A program made the translations under genes and the position numbers. A DNA stretch of 64,000 nucleotides. Source: a virus. The notes beneath the pieces are model-generated. The model was not told where the DNA came from. It saw only the letters and a program-made list of their open reading frames with translations, and searched no databases. Below, piece after piece: positions 33,116-42,056 of this stretch. Position 1 is the first letter of the stretch. Each line of letters opens with the position of its first letter. The stretch lies in the IMG/VR virus record IMGVR_UViG_3300011187_000003, positions 1-64,000 of that record; one strand, 5' to 3'.

Positions 33116-33520
33116 ATGGCTATCCAAGAGAAGGTAGACCAAAGAAAATTAAATAAAGAGGAATTTGCCAAGCTAGTAGGTGAAAAGATTAAGTACTACA
33201 GAAATGAAAGTGGATTAACACTAAGAGGAATTGCTAGAAGAACTGAGTATACTGCAGGATATATAGGATTATTAGAAAAAGGTGAGGCAGTACCTAACAG
33301 TTATGTATTAGTCCAGCTAGCAGATGTAATGGGTATTCCTATTAATTACCTCTTAGGACAGGATGATATCAACCATGAAAAAAATAAGCTCCAAGACCCT
33401 GTATTAACTAATCCTAAAAATGAAGAGTATATTAATGTTATGAAGTACTTAATCTCTAAAGGAATTTCTCCTGAAAAAATCAAGCAAGCCATTGAGTTTG
33501 TAGAGGGAATGAATAACTAA
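33116..33520 (+). CDS. XRE/cI-like transcriptional repressor
   Basis: 134 residues with an N-terminal XRE helix-turn-helix (GEKIKYYRNESGLTLRGIAR, YTAGYIGLLEKGEAVP) and a helical C-terminal part. Monocistronic on the plus strand between leftward operons, with its own promoter and terminator; the classic layout of a lysogeny switch. Confidence 0.8.
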   Translation: MAIQEKVDQRKLNKEEFAKLVGEKIKYYRNESGLTLRGIARRTEYTAGYIGLLEKGEAVPNSYVLVQLADVMGIPINYLLGQDDINHEKNKLQDPVLTNPKNEEYINVMKYLISKGISPEKIKQAIEFVEGMNN

Positions 33521-33575
33521 TGAATGTTAGTGGAGTAAAAAGAACAATGATGAATAAAAAGCCACCTGATTGATA

Positions 33576-33613
33576 AAGGGATATACTCTATTATGAGTAT
33601 ACCCCTTATTTTT
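33576..33613. terminator. Bidirectional terminator between repressor and recJ
   Basis: Stem AAGGG/TATACTC with GAGTATA/CCCCTT around a 6-base loop, followed by ATTTTTTT on the plus strand. Separates the repressor from the convergent recJ gene. Confidence 0.85.
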
Positions 33614-35194
33614 TTATAAAACTCTTTTTATGTAAACCTGAAGGTTTTTGTATCCATTCCATTCATTGATTCCTAGAGTACCAATAATTCCACAATTAAG
33701 CTGATGAAATTTATCTGACATTCCAAAACCTATAGCATCAATACCATCTATACTTGCTGATAAATGCTCTCCTCTGCTTCCTACTAACTCTTTACTACCT
33801 ATTTCTCCAGTGATTTCAAACTTTGGAGTAGGATTACCTCTACCAGTAGGATTAAATACTTTTAAGTCATTAATTAAACTTAAGTTAATATCATCAGTTT
33901 CAATCTCCATATCAGCTTGCACCTTTTTGTAGCTTATATCTTTAGTATAATCAAGCATGTATTCTTTAAAGTCATCAATATTATCTTGCCTAATGGATAG
34001 GCCACAAGCGAACTTATGCCCTCCAAAGTTTTCTAAGTATGTATCAGCTGTTTTAAGTGATTCATATATGTTTAATGGTCTTACTGAACGACCACTACCT
34101 TTACAATTACCATCCTCATCAGGCTCACCAATCACAATAACAGGTAGATTTAATTTTTCCTTGATATCTCCTGCTACTAGTCCAACTACACCAGCTGGAA
34201 TGTCCTCTTGAACGATTATAATATTATCATGTTCATTTGTTTTCTTAAGCGCACTCTTAAGCGCTCTCTTAGATATCTCTTTCCTTCTCTCATTAATATT
34301 TCTAAGCTCTCTTGCAGTAGAACTAACATCTAGCTGGCCTGATAAATACTCAAAACCTTTTTGATTCTCACTCAATCTACCTTGAGCATTAATCAGTGGA
34401 GCTATTTGGTAACCAATCTTACCTGCAGTTATATCTCCTATCTTTTTATTCTGTACATTAGCCAGCTCTCTAAGTGGCTCCATAGGATTACTGTTAAATT
34501 TCTTTAGCCCTTCAGCAACTATAGCTCTGTTGTCGTCTCTTAGAGGCACCACATCAGCCACTGTAGCAAATGCTACAAGGTCTAATACCTCATAAAACTC
34601 TTCCTTGAGCAGGTGCCTTGCAACCATCCATGCTATACCTGCACCACAGTACTCAGTAAACTCTAAGTCACCACTCTCTACCTTTAAATCAACAAACTCA
34701 GTACCAATTGATTCTTCAGCTTCATGGTGGTCTATTACTATCACATCAATACCTTCTTCTTTTAATTGTTTTATGTATTCCCAATCACTAATACCACAGT
34801 CAACTGTGATAACTAAATCTTTACCTTGTTCTAATATGTAATCAACTACCCTCTGAGAAAGGCCATAACCATCCTTAAACCTACTGCTAATCATACCCTC
34901 TACATTATCTGCCCCTAACTTTTCAAGCATCTTATAGAGGATTGTCGCACCTGATGTACCATCTACATCATAATCACCATAGACAAGAATCTGGCTTTGG
35001 TATTCTAGATGCTGAGAAATTATCGCCTCTATTCTATCAATATTTGGTATATTATTAGTGTCCTGTAGGTTATCTATGCTAGGGTGAAGAAAATTTCTAA
35101 GCTCAGAATAAGAAGAAGCAAGCCCTCTTTTTTCTAAGAGCTTACTTATTATTTCATCAAACCCAAAATCATCTAAGACTTCTTGTTCTTTCAT
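33614..35194 (-). CDS. recJ: RecJ-type single-strand exonuclease
   Basis: 526 residues. DHH motifs: VYGDYDVDGTSGA, VITVDCGISD, VIDHHEAEE and a late GHKFACGLSI of DHHA1. Degrades single-stranded DNA 5'-3' in recombination and repair. Near-complete compared with bacterial RecJ (about 560). Confidence 0.93.
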   Translation of the reverse strand: MKEQEVLDDFGFDEIISKLLEKRGLASSYSELRNFLHPSIDNLQDTNNIPNIDRIEAIISQHLEYQSQILVYGDYDVDGTSGATILYKMLEKLGADNVEGMISSRFKDGYGLSQRVVDYILEQGKDLVITVDCGISDWEYIKQLKEEGIDVIVIDHHEAEESIGTEFVDLKVESGDLEFTEYCGAGIAWMVARHLLKEEFYEVLDLVAFATVADVVPLRDDNRAIVAEGLKKFNSNPMEPLRELANVQNKKIGDITAGKIGYQIAPLINAQGRLSENQKGFEYLSGQLDVSSTARELRNINERRKEISKRALKSALKKTNEHDNIIIVQEDIPAGVVGLVAGDIKEKLNLPVIVIGEPDEDGNCKGSGRSVRPLNIYESLKTADTYLENFGGHKFACGLSIRQDNIDDFKEYMLDYTKDISYKKVQADMEIETDDINLSLINDLKVFNPTGRGNPTPKFEITGEIGSKELVGSRGEHLSASIDGIDAIGFGMSDKFHQLNCGIIGTLGINEWNGYKNLQVYIKRVL

Positions 35195-35246
35195 TTTACT
35201 AATACCATCCCTTCCTTATTTGCAAAAATCCAATATTTGAAAATAA

Positions 35247-35507
35247 CTAAATAATCAAAGCGTTTTCTACTCTCTCCATATCTTCACCTAAAATGGTAAC
35301 AATACTCATTGTCTTATTGTTCATTGTAAAAATTAATGAACCAATACCACTCTTAAAACATAGATAGCCATCAGTAAACCTATTTAACTTTATAGTTTTA
35401 TATTTATCATGGAGAAGATAGGCCAGCTGGTCAGTAGATATATCTCTGTCATCCAGCCTATCCTCAGCATGGTCAGTTAACTTAACATGAATATCATTAA
35501 TCTGCAT
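35247..35507 (-). CDS. DUF4258/BrnT-like small protein
   Basis: 86 residues with the HAxxRxxxR motif (DHAEDRLDDRDIS) and a following strand pair, as in DUF4258 and RelE-fold toxins. A distant relative lies at 45625. It might be an RNase or just a fold relative; the active residues are not proven. Confidence 0.55.
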   Translation of the reverse strand: MQINDIHVKLTDHAEDRLDDRDISTDQLAYLLHDKYKTIKLNRFTDGYLCFKSGIGSLIFTMNNKTMSIVTILGEDMERVENALII

Positions 35508-35522
35508 TGCGATTACCTCCTT

Positions 35523-36410
35523 CTAAAAACTTAACGAATTAACCTGCTTCTTCTTCTTCTTACTATCAACATGAGTATAAATCTGTGTAGTAGCAAGGTC
35601 AGAATGTCCTAGTATCTCCTGTAAAGCCTTGATATCTTTAGTCTTTTTATAGAACAGAGTACTGAAAGTATGTCTAAGCTTATGTGGGGTAATTCTCTTA
35701 TTAATATTAGCTTGATTAACATAAGCTTTAACCAGCCTCTGTACAGTCCTCTTACTCACAGCATTTCCCCTATTAGACAAGAATACAGGCTCTTTATCTT
35801 TCTTGTAGCAGGTACCTCTTTCATTATTAATGTAATCAACCAAGTATTCCTTAGCCTTATCATGTAGTGGGACAACTCTGTCCTTATTGCCCTTACCTTT
35901 TTCAACATCAATAACACCATTACTAAAGTCTATGTTATCAAGGTCTAAACTACATACCTCACTTACTCTCAATCCTGAGAAGGTCATTAAATAAACAATG
36001 GCTTTGTTCCTCTTAGGAGACCTGCTGTCATCACCATCAACAGCCTTAAAGAATTGCTTAAGCTCATGCTCATCCATATACACTGGCTTCTTATTGCTTC
36101 TCTCTTTAACTTTTTCTAAACCTGTAGCTGGAGAAGTTAGAATTTTGTCCTTATCTTCAAGGTAGCTGTAGTATTTTTTAATAGAGTACATCTTCCTGTT
36201 TCTTGTGGATGATGCATTGTTTTGATTAACATAATTTAAAAACTCATTAATCTCCTTTGCAGAATAGCTCTCGTATTCTGCATCACTGCTGTTATGAAAG
36301 TTTATAAACTGCTTAATATCATTAGAATAATTCTCTGCAGTCAACTCACTATGTCCCCTCTCAGTAATAAGATAATCTTTGAAATTCTGAATAGTCTTAG
36401 AAAATTTCAT
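35523..36410 (-). CDS. Tyrosine recombinase/integrase
   Basis: 295 residues with a SAM-like core-binding domain and catalytic domain: Arg in SGLRVSEVCSL, HxxR in HKLRHTF, His in LGHSDLATTQIY and the Tyr nucleophile. XerC/D-like. It may integrate the phage or resolve multimers of a plasmid prophage. No attachment site is recognised nearby. Confidence 0.9.
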   Translation of the reverse strand: MKFSKTIQNFKDYLITERGHSELTAENYSNDIKQFINFHNSSDAEYESYSAKEINEFLNYVNQNNASSTRNRKMYSIKKYYSYLEDKDKILTSPATGLEKVKERSNKKPVYMDEHELKQFFKAVDGDDSRSPKRNKAIVYLMTFSGLRVSEVCSLDLDNIDFSNGVIDVEKGKGNKDRVVPLHDKAKEYLVDYINNERGTCYKKDKEPVFLSNRGNAVSKRTVQRLVKAYVNQANINKRITPHKLRHTFSTLFYKKTKDIKALQEILGHSDLATTQIYTHVDSKKKKKQVNSLSF

Positions 36411-36442
36411 TGTTTATTACCTCCTCTTCATTTGTTAAGTTT

Positions 36443-36471
36443 ATTATACCATCCATAATATTACTTGTCAA
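36443..36471 (-). promoter_or_regulatory. Integrase promoter, class B-like
   Basis: TTGACA (36466-36471), 17 bases, TATAAT (36443-36448); the transcript begins in AACAAATGAAG. Confidence 0.75.
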
Positions 36472-36488
36472 GGATTTTTTATAATAAT

Positions 36489-37016
36489 TTACATTTGTAA
36501 TACATTAGAAAAATATTTCAGCTGTTCTTTAATTTCCTGAGATTGTCTATCAAATAATTTATAGGGTTTTAGTACACCAACAATCTTACCATCATCAATG
36601 ATTGTTAGTACCTCACTGTTCTCTTTGTATCCAAATTCCTTGTTCTCAAATATCTTAAGATAGTTACTATTAATACAACCAAACCTATTACCTGCAATAA
36701 ATAATGGATTACCCTTAAAGGATATTTCAGTAACAGTAGCTGAGTTATCACTGCTTGCAGGTGTACCAAGCGTTTCTGCAGTAGGATTATATTCATTCTC
36801 CTCTGCATCATACTTAATAGCATCACCTATCTGTAGAGTAGGAGCCTCAGCTCTTTTTTTATACCCACTCCATTTGTTAATGAATGTCTTATATCCTTCT
36901 AAGTCTAGCTTAAGCATCAGGATTAAGTCACTCACTAAGAACTCATCATCAGCAGGGCGTTCAATCCACAGCCTGCCAGTCTTATTAAAAGCTTGTGCAA
37001 TCTTTTTGTGCTTCAT
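36489..37016 (-). CDS. Unknown protein
   Basis: 175 residues from ATG 37016 (RBS GGAGGG). Helical first part with KWSGYKKRAE, then a beta-rich part. No family recognised. Class A promoter immediately upstream. Confidence 0.6.
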   Translation of the reverse strand: MKHKKIAQAFNKTGRLWIERPADDEFLVSDLILMLKLDLEGYKTFINKWSGYKKRAEAPTLQIGDAIKYDAEENEYNPTAETLGTPASSDNSATVTEISFKGNPLFIAGNRFGCINSNYLKIFENKEFGYKENSEVLTIIDDGKIVGVLKPYKLFDRQSQEIKEQLKYFSNVLQM

Positions 37017-37037
37017 TTTTTTCCCTCCTCTACTATT

Positions 37038-37066
37038 ATTATACACATCTAAGCTAATTTTTTAAA
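37038..37066 (-). promoter_or_regulatory. Class A promoter
   Basis: TTTAAA (37061-37066), 17 bases ending ATGTG, TATAAT (37038-37043), then AATAGTAG. It lies inside the end of the gene upstream. Confidence 0.75.
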
Positions 37067-37437
37067 CCAATAATTGAATTAAATTTTATTTTTTCTTTGA
37101 GATAGTTAATCATCTTATCATCAGGGTAGTTTTTATCATAATATTCCAGCATATTCTCTACCTCACCAGCTGTTACTTGAGCTAAGAATTGATTAGCCCT
37201 CTGCTTAAATTGCTCTACTTCAAAATCATTATGTTCTTTGTCACCCTGAAATTTAAACTTCTTTTCACATAGATTAAACCTCCAATAAAATAGAAGTGTA
37301 TCAATTGCATCATAAAAGCTAACAGTATTGATATTGGTACCCTCATCTGCATAGACTTCTTCAAGGCTAAAGTCAGTTCTTTTTACCTGTGGAGAGTTTT
37401 TAAATCTTATAAGCTTACTTCTCCATCTACTTTGCAT
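37054..37437 (-). CDS. Unknown protein
   Basis: 127 residues, helical, basic at the N-terminus. Overlaps the next gene in a TAATG junction. Function unknown. Confidence 0.55.
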   Translation of the reverse strand: MQSRWRSKLIRFKNSPQVKRTDFSLEEVYADEGTNINTVSFYDAIDTLLFYWRFNLCEKKFKFQGDKEHNDFEVEQFKQRANQFLAQVTAGEVENMLEYYDKNYPDDKMINYLKEKIKFNSIIGLKN

Positions 37438-37616
37438 TATTTATCATCCCCTTCTATAGTTAAGTTATAGTCAACTTCATCCCTAATACCTTCTATTTCA
37501 GTAATCTCCCCATCTCTCTCCTCAACTTCCTTGGTATCAATGTCACCTAATTCAAAAGATGCTGTCACCTCTGCATCATAACCACCATTATCATTTTTGG
37601 TTAACTTAATATCCAT
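37437..37616 (-). CDS. 59-residue acidic protein
   Basis: Start MDIKLTKNDNGGYDAEV, RBS GGAGATAATAATA. Strongly acidic and beta-rich. Stop overlaps the following start. Function unknown; DNA-mimic activity is a guess only. Confidence 0.55.
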   Translation of the reverse strand: MDIKLTKNDNGGYDAEVTASFELGDIDTKEVEERDGEITEIEGIRDEVDYNLTIEGDDK

Positions 37617-37631
37617 TATTATTATCTCCTT

Positions 37632-37967
37632 TTATTTATCATACTCATTTAATCCTAAGCTAACATCCTCCAGTTTTTGAAGCAGGCCAAAATACTCTTT
37701 TGTGTCAAGTTCTTTATTATTGAATTGTTCAGTAGCACAATTACCTATAGTTTCAAATGCATTATAAACACTCATTTCAGCAAATATATCTTTAATCTGC
37801 CCCTTATCATCTTCATAAAACTCACAGGCCAGACTCCACCCTTCCTCAATTATGCTCTTAGCCTCAGCATAAGATATATCATACTTTTGTGCATATTCTT
37901 TAGCCTTACCCTTTCTTATCTCTTTAAAGGTAGCCTCTAACTCTTTAACTTTATTAGGTTTCTTCAT
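37632..37967 (-). CDS. Unknown helical protein
   Basis: 111 residues, helical, with lysine-rich start and YAEAKSIIEEGWSLACEFY. No family recognised. Confidence 0.6.
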   Translation of the reverse strand: MKKPNKVKELEATFKEIRKGKAKEYAQKYDISYAEAKSIIEEGWSLACEFYEDDKGQIKDIFAEMSVYNAFETIGNCATEQFNNKELDTKEYFGLLQKLEDVSLGLNEYDK

Positions 37968-37992
37968 TATATCTCCTCCTATAATATATTTT

Positions 37993-38286
37993 TTATTCCA
38001 TATACCTATCTAGTCCATCTATCTTAATTATAGCTTGCCAGCTGACATACCATTCATAGAGTTCCTTCTCATTACTGACTAAATACTGGCCTTCAGTGGA
38101 ACCAACATCAAGCAGGTCATAGCTTCTACCTATCTTCCCATAGAATAAGCTTCCCACCTTATCTACCTTATGGTAGATATGGTCATAAAACTCATCTCTG
38201 TCTAGGTCTTTTGGTAGCTGGTCACCTAATGTATCATCCAAAAACTCTGCCCCATCATTGTAATATTTCATGTTAACTTCCTTCAT
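37993..38286 (-). CDS. Unknown acidic protein
   Basis: 97 residues, soluble. Start at 38286 after AGGAGGTAATAAATA, coupled to the HTH gene stop. Function unknown. Confidence 0.6.
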   Translation of the reverse strand: MKEVNMKYYNDGAEFLDDTLGDQLPKDLDRDEFYDHIYHKVDKVGSLFYGKIGRSYDLLDVGSTEGQYLVSNEKELYEWYVSWQAIIKIDGLDRYME

Positions 38287-38687
38287 TATTTATTACCTCC
38301 TCTAGTTAGTCCCATAATTGAACGCCTAACTCTAATAGCTTGCTCAGTCCTCTCTAGTAAATCAGCTATCTTCTTGTCCTCAACTCCTTGATTATATAGA
38401 AACTCAAGTAATCTCATATCCTTGCTAGTCCAAATAAACATGTTCCTACTATCAGTAAACTTACTATCAGCATCAAACTTAATAGCATAACCTGTCGTAT
38501 TACTGAAGATTACTGTTAAGTCATCAACTGTTTTTAAATCCTCTAAATACCTAAACACAGTTCTCCTGCAAACACCTAAGTATTCAGCTATCTCCTCAGC
38601 AGTCAGTGCAAGGTTGTTATTGATATAATCTATCATCCTTAACAACCTTACAAACTTTTTCTCTAAGCGTTTATCCTTCATAGCCAT
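38286..38687 (-). CDS. Two-domain HTH protein
   Basis: 133 residues. Residues 24-55 form an HTH_11-type helix-turn-helix (LTAEEIAEYLGVCRRTVFRYL). A second HTH-like segment lies near the end (GVEDKKIADLLERTEQAIRVR). Likely a transcription regulator of the early region. Confidence 0.7.
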   Translation of the reverse strand: MAMKDKRLEKKFVRLLRMIDYINNNLALTAEEIAEYLGVCRRTVFRYLEDLKTVDDLTVIFSNTTGYAIKFDADSKFTDSRNMFIWTSKDMRLLEFLYNQGVEDKKIADLLERTEQAIRVRRSIMGLTRGGNK

Positions 38688-39069
38688 ACACAGTCTTGTA
38701 GCTTACCCCCTCTTCAATATCTTTTAAGCAATCACCATCTGATTTATATATTTGACCTATTGAGTGATATTGGTGTTTGTCCTTGCTAGATTGCATATAG
38801 ATTGTCCAAAAACGACCTGTATATTGCCCCTTAACTTCAGACTCTAATACATAACTTTTTTCATCTTCACCCCAATTGATGAGCTTGTACACCTTGCCAT
38901 CAATAGTTTTTGTGTTATCATATCCCCCCATATAGAAGTCAGGGTCATCAATGATATCTACCTCTGCTATCACATACTTAGGCTGTTCACCTTCAAAATG
39001 GAAGTCCCTCTTGTAATCACTAATGTCAGCATCCTTAACATAATCAAACAGGTTATCAAATAATTTCAT
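38671..39069 (-). CDS. Unknown protein
   Basis: 132 residues, beta-rich centre (YVLESEVKGQYTGRFWTIYM in type). It overlaps the HTH gene by 17 bases. Function unknown. Confidence 0.6.
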   Translation of the reverse strand: MKLFDNLFDYVKDADISDYKRDFHFEGEQPKYVIAEVDIIDDPDFYMGGYDNTKTIDGKVYKLINWGEDEKSYVLESEVKGQYTGRFWTIYMQSSKDKHQYHSIGQIYKSDGDCLKDIEEGVSYKTVYGYEG

Positions 39070-39121
39070 TTTATTACCTCCTAAGTTTTTTTGGTCACTC
39101 TGCTTTTAGACTGTTGCTGTT

Positions 39122-39607
39122 TTAGATATGGAGAATATTCTTTCTGAGCAAGAAGTTAACTGCACCTCTTACACTATCAAAGTCAACTTCTTTTTTCTTT
39201 TCTCCATTTACATACTTATTATAATACACTTTGTCACTACCTACAATTTTTACCTCAAGTACTTTGTCATGCCCCCTGTTGTCATTATACTCAAACCTAT
39301 ACTGCTTATTGTTCATCAGCTCCTCCATTATTTGTTTTGCTTTAATCTTTTGATACTGACTCTTATAGTCACTGAGCTGTCCATACTCCATATGAGTAGT
39401 GAAGTCCCTCATCTTATCTATGTCATCATCATCCCACATCCTGTTGCCACCATCAGTCCACTTAGGCTCAGGAACTAGCCTGCCCATACCAACCTCTTTA
39501 CCTTTTCTACTTAATACATCCCATTTATGAACAGTCAGTTTAGTAACACCTACAAGCTCTGCTGTTTCATTTATAGTATAATACCTTCTACCATCTATTA
39601 CTTTCAT
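39122..39607 (-). CDS. MerR-type HTH protein
   Basis: 161 residues. The N-terminal part (YYTINETAELVGVTKLTVHKW) is a MerR/excisionase-like winged helix; the C-terminal part is a small alpha/beta domain. May regulate or act as a recombination directionality factor for the integrase. Confidence 0.65.
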   Translation of the reverse strand: MKVIDGRRYYTINETAELVGVTKLTVHKWDVLSRKGKEVGMGRLVPEPKWTDGGNRMWDDDDIDKMRDFTTHMEYGQLSDYKSQYQKIKAKQIMEELMNNKQYRFEYNDNRGHDKVLEVKIVGSDKVYYNKYVNGEKKKEVDFDSVRGAVNFLLRKNILHI

Positions 39608-39638
39608 TATTTATTACCTCCCTTTCATTCTACTTGTT

Positions 39639-39667
39639 ATAATAACATATCCAGTATAATATGTCAA
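39639..39667 (-). promoter_or_regulatory. Class B promoter
   Basis: TTGACA (39662-39667), 17 bases, TATTAT (39639-39644) before the MerR-type gene. Confidence 0.75.
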
Positions 39668-39710
39668 CCTTTAATTTGGATTAATTACCTCTGTTATTAG
39701 AGTGTTGCTG

Positions 39711-40343
39711 TTAAGCAAAATCAAGGTTATTAAATAGCTTTTGTGCTTGCTCCATTGATATCATATCACCAGCATGCTCCATTAGGCCATTGCTTTCAAA
39801 CTCATTGCCATAAAAACCAAAGCAGGAGTCAATTAACTCCTTTTCTGTATGTCCACAATGCTCACAGGCCTCTTTTTTAAAGAGTTCAAACCCATATACT
39901 TTACCCTGAAGGTAATTGTTATAAGTTTTAACTTCTCCTTTTAACATTTTTCTAGTAAGCTCCAAAGTATCCTCTGTTATTTCATCTGTCATAAACCATT
40001 CTTTAATATCTTCATAAGTAGCATAGATAAACCCAATCTCTCCTGAATCCCACTCAGCATGATGTGCTCTGCCTACAAATGATTTAGTATCCATTGCTAG
40101 CTGGGAATGGTCATAGAGGTATAGAGGCAGAATAACAGCTTTCTCAGGCTCTTCTACCTGATGTTCTATTTCCCCTTGCCAACTACCTTCTTTACCTGTA
40201 GCCTGTGCATCCCCTAAGTCATATCTTTTATGCTCACACACCATTGTTCCTAAGTTATCCCACTCTCTAGGGGTTTTAGCATGCTCATCATTATATATCT
40301 CCAGCATTAAATCCTCTGTCTTTGCTTTATATACTTTTCTCAT
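39711..40343 (-). CDS. Conserved phage protein of unknown function
   Basis: 210 residues. The start region (EIYNDEHAKTPREWDNLGTM) is a sequence I recognise from other Firmicutes phages and mobile elements, without known function. A CxxC (CEHC) may bind metal. Its promoter is flanked by two identical palindromes, so it is probably tightly controlled. Confidence 0.65.
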   Translation of the reverse strand: MRKVYKAKTEDLMLEIYNDEHAKTPREWDNLGTMVCEHKRYDLGDAQATGKEGSWQGEIEHQVEEPEKAVILPLYLYDHSQLAMDTKSFVGRAHHAEWDSGEIGFIYATYEDIKEWFMTDEITEDTLELTRKMLKGEVKTYNNYLQGKVYGFELFKKEACEHCGHTEKELIDSCFGFYGNEFESNGLMEHAGDMISMEQAQKLFNNLDFA

Positions 40344-40401
40344 TATTTATAACCTCCTCAAGGTTTTTAATTCCAGTAACTGCTTTCACCTGACAACAAA
40401 G

Positions 40402-40448
40402 CTGATATCAGGTACATTATATCATATAAATTTTGCATCTGATATCAG
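40402..40448 (-). promoter_or_regulatory. Promoter framed by two CTGATATCAG palindromes
   Basis: Perfect 10-bp palindromes at 40402-40411 and 40439-40448. Between them, on the minus strand, TATAAT lies at 40416-40421. The -35 position (40439-40444) falls inside the upstream palindrome, and the other covers the start site. Looks like a pair of repressor or activator sites. Confidence 0.65.
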
Positions 40449-40460
40449 CCCCTCTCTGTT

Positions 40461-40946
40461 TTACTCTTCTTCTTTATCATGCCATTGAAGGCCTCTTGCT
40501 TCATAAAGTGGTGTCCAGTGATGGGAATAAAAGTCATAATCAGCACCATCAATACCAAAGTATAGAGTGCCTGTTTCAATAAATTCATATACCCTGAACC
40601 CACACTGCTTCATGATATCAATGTTTTCTCTAGCCCATTCCTCATCGAACCCTGAACCAAATGTCCACAGCGTACCCCACATAGGGAGGAATGAATCAGG
40701 CTCATCATAAAGGTCATCAATGTCAACCTCAACCTCCCCTTCTACTATTGCCTTATCTCCACTAACCTCCATTACTTCAACCTTGCGCTGAAGCTCATTG
40801 CTCCAAACATAATCTCCTTCTACAATAACACTTCTAGTTAACTCATAAAATGAATCAATATTATTTTTAAGCACACTCTCAATCAAACTGTATTCTACTG
40901 CATCAAACCCATTTGCCCACTCTCTAACTGCATCTTTTTTATCCAA
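40461..40946 (-). CDS. Conserved phage protein of unknown function
   Basis: 161 residues, very acidic, with LPMWGTLWTFGSG and DYDFYSHHWTPLYEARGLQW, motifs I recall from phage and mobile-element proteins of unknown role. Class B promoter. Confidence 0.65.
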   Translation of the reverse strand: MDKKDAVREWANGFDAVEYSLIESVLKNNIDSFYELTRSVIVEGDYVWSNELQRKVEVMEVSGDKAIVEGEVEVDIDDLYDEPDSFLPMWGTLWTFGSGFDEEWARENIDIMKQCGFRVYEFIETGTLYFGIDGADYDFYSHHWTPLYEARGLQWHDKEEE

Positions 40947-40993
40947 AGTTATAACCTCCTCAAGGTTAATGTCTTATTAACTTCACTATAATT

Positions 40994-41022
40994 ATTATAA
41001 CATAATCACTATACCATGTCAA
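40994..41022 (-). promoter_or_regulatory. Class B promoter
   Basis: TTGACA (41017-41022), 17 bases, TATAAT (40994-40999), transcript start region ATAGTGAAG. Confidence 0.8.
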
Positions 41023-41025
41023 ACA

Positions 41026-41370
41026 TTAATTAACATGTTTTTGATATGATTCTTCAGGAATAAAAATCTTTCTTGCTAAGATAACATCCTGATTAGTAGG
41101 CTTCCTTCTATCTCCAGCCACATAGCACTCAACAATAACTCTGTCCTTCTCTGTCCTGAAGTTATCTAAGTAGTCCTCAGTCTGCTCTTTAGTAGGCAGT
41201 ACATGGATGCCTGTTACATAGTATCTATCATTACCACCATCTCTACCCCACCTAATCTCTGCCTCATACCATCTATTAGGGAGCAGTGTTCTGTTCCTGT
41301 TAATCCCCTTAAATAAATTTTTAAGTTTATCATCTTTCCTTAACATTATTTTATATGCTTTTTGAATCAT
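41026..41370 (-). CDS. Conserved hypothetical early protein
   Basis: 114 residues, basic, with RWYEAEIRWGRDGG and VLPTKEQTEDYLDNF. Preceded by an unusually long structured leader. Function unknown. Confidence 0.6.
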   Translation of the reverse strand: MIQKAYKIMLRKDDKLKNLFKGINRNRTLLPNRWYEAEIRWGRDGGNDRYYVTGIHVLPTKEQTEDYLDNFRTEKDRVIVECYVAGDRRKPTNQDVILARKIFIPEESYQKHVN

Positions 41371-41502
41371 ATGTATTTACCTCCTCTGTCGTATTTGAAG
41401 GCCACACTGTTAGGAGCTTATAACCCCTAACAGTAAGGAGCTGACACATCTATATAGCAAGGAGCTGATTTCTCACTACTTTGTGGCCTTATTACCTTCA
41501 CT
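41371..41502 (-). ncRNA. Structured leader RNA with two anti-Shine-Dalgarno sequences
   Basis: Transcribed leftward from the promoter at 41509-41537. An outer 9-bp stem pairs 41398-41406 with 41482-41490 (AAGGCCACA/TGTGGCCTT) and an inner stem pairs CTGTTAGG with CCTAACAG (41407-41434). The single-stranded part between them carries CAGCTCCTT twice (41435-41443 and 41459-41467), complementary to the AAGGAGCTG ribosome sites of the rightward early genes. Confidence 0.45.
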
Positions 41503-41508
41503 AATTAT

Positions 41509-41537
41509 ATTGTATCAAGCATGGTATAGTTTGTCAA
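41509..41537 (-). promoter_or_regulatory. Class B promoter of the structured leader
   Basis: TTGACA (41532-41537), 17 bases, TACAAT (41509-41514), then TTAGTGAAGG. Confidence 0.75.
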
Positions 41538-41565
41538 GTCATATATGGAATTTATTAAAATTATT

Positions 41566-41973
41566 TTATTCTCTTCTCTCAAACTGTAACCTGAAGTCAC
41601 CTTCAAAGATAAACATAATATACACATCATCATTATTGATGTTTAAGTTTTCATTTAAGTATTCACTTGCTACATCTACAAGTCTATTGCTCCAGTAAAT
41701 GTGCTCTTCAAGCTGTTCATGATATCTATCCTCATCCACTTTAAACCCAAACATCTCTAAGGCCTCTTTGACTAAGTACTGCCCTGCTCTGTCAGGCACT
41801 AGTATATCAATAACACCTACTTTTCTATCATCAATATCAGGGTAGATTTCCAAATCATTTTCTGCTCTGTTATTTACTTCTTCTTCAACACTTTCCCAAT
41901 AAAAATTATCATCTAAGTGATTCTTTACCTGCTTGTCAAACTCTTCCTTAGTTAACTCTGTTACATCTGTCAT
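41566..41973 (-). CDS. Unknown acidic early protein
   Basis: 135 residues, strongly acidic, alpha/beta, C-terminal strands (DDVYIMFIFEGDFRLQFE). Class B promoter. Function unknown. Confidence 0.6.
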   Translation of the reverse strand: MTDVTELTKEEFDKQVKNHLDDNFYWESVEEEVNNRAENDLEIYPDIDDRKVGVIDILVPDRAGQYLVKEALEMFGFKVDEDRYHEQLEEHIYWSNRLVDVASEYLNENLNINNDDVYIMFIFEGDFRLQFERRE

Positions 41974-42013
41974 ATTATTTTTACCTCCTCAATTTTTTAT
42001 CTTCACTATTAAT

Positions 42014-42042
42014 AGTATAACAAATACATAACATGTTGTCAA
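42014..42042 (-). promoter_or_regulatory. Class B promoter
   Basis: TTGACA (42037-42042), 17 bases, TATACT (42014-42019), then AATAGTGAAG. Confidence 0.8.
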
Positions 42043-42056
42043 GTAATATATCAAAT

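Noticed and set aside
35195-36488. Phage attachment site next to the integrase
   Set aside because: No conserved core or flanking direct repeats could be recognised by reading alone.
37437-37616. Acidic 59-residue protein as an anti-restriction DNA mimic
   Set aside because: Acidity is common to many proteins of this phage, so it gives no specific support.
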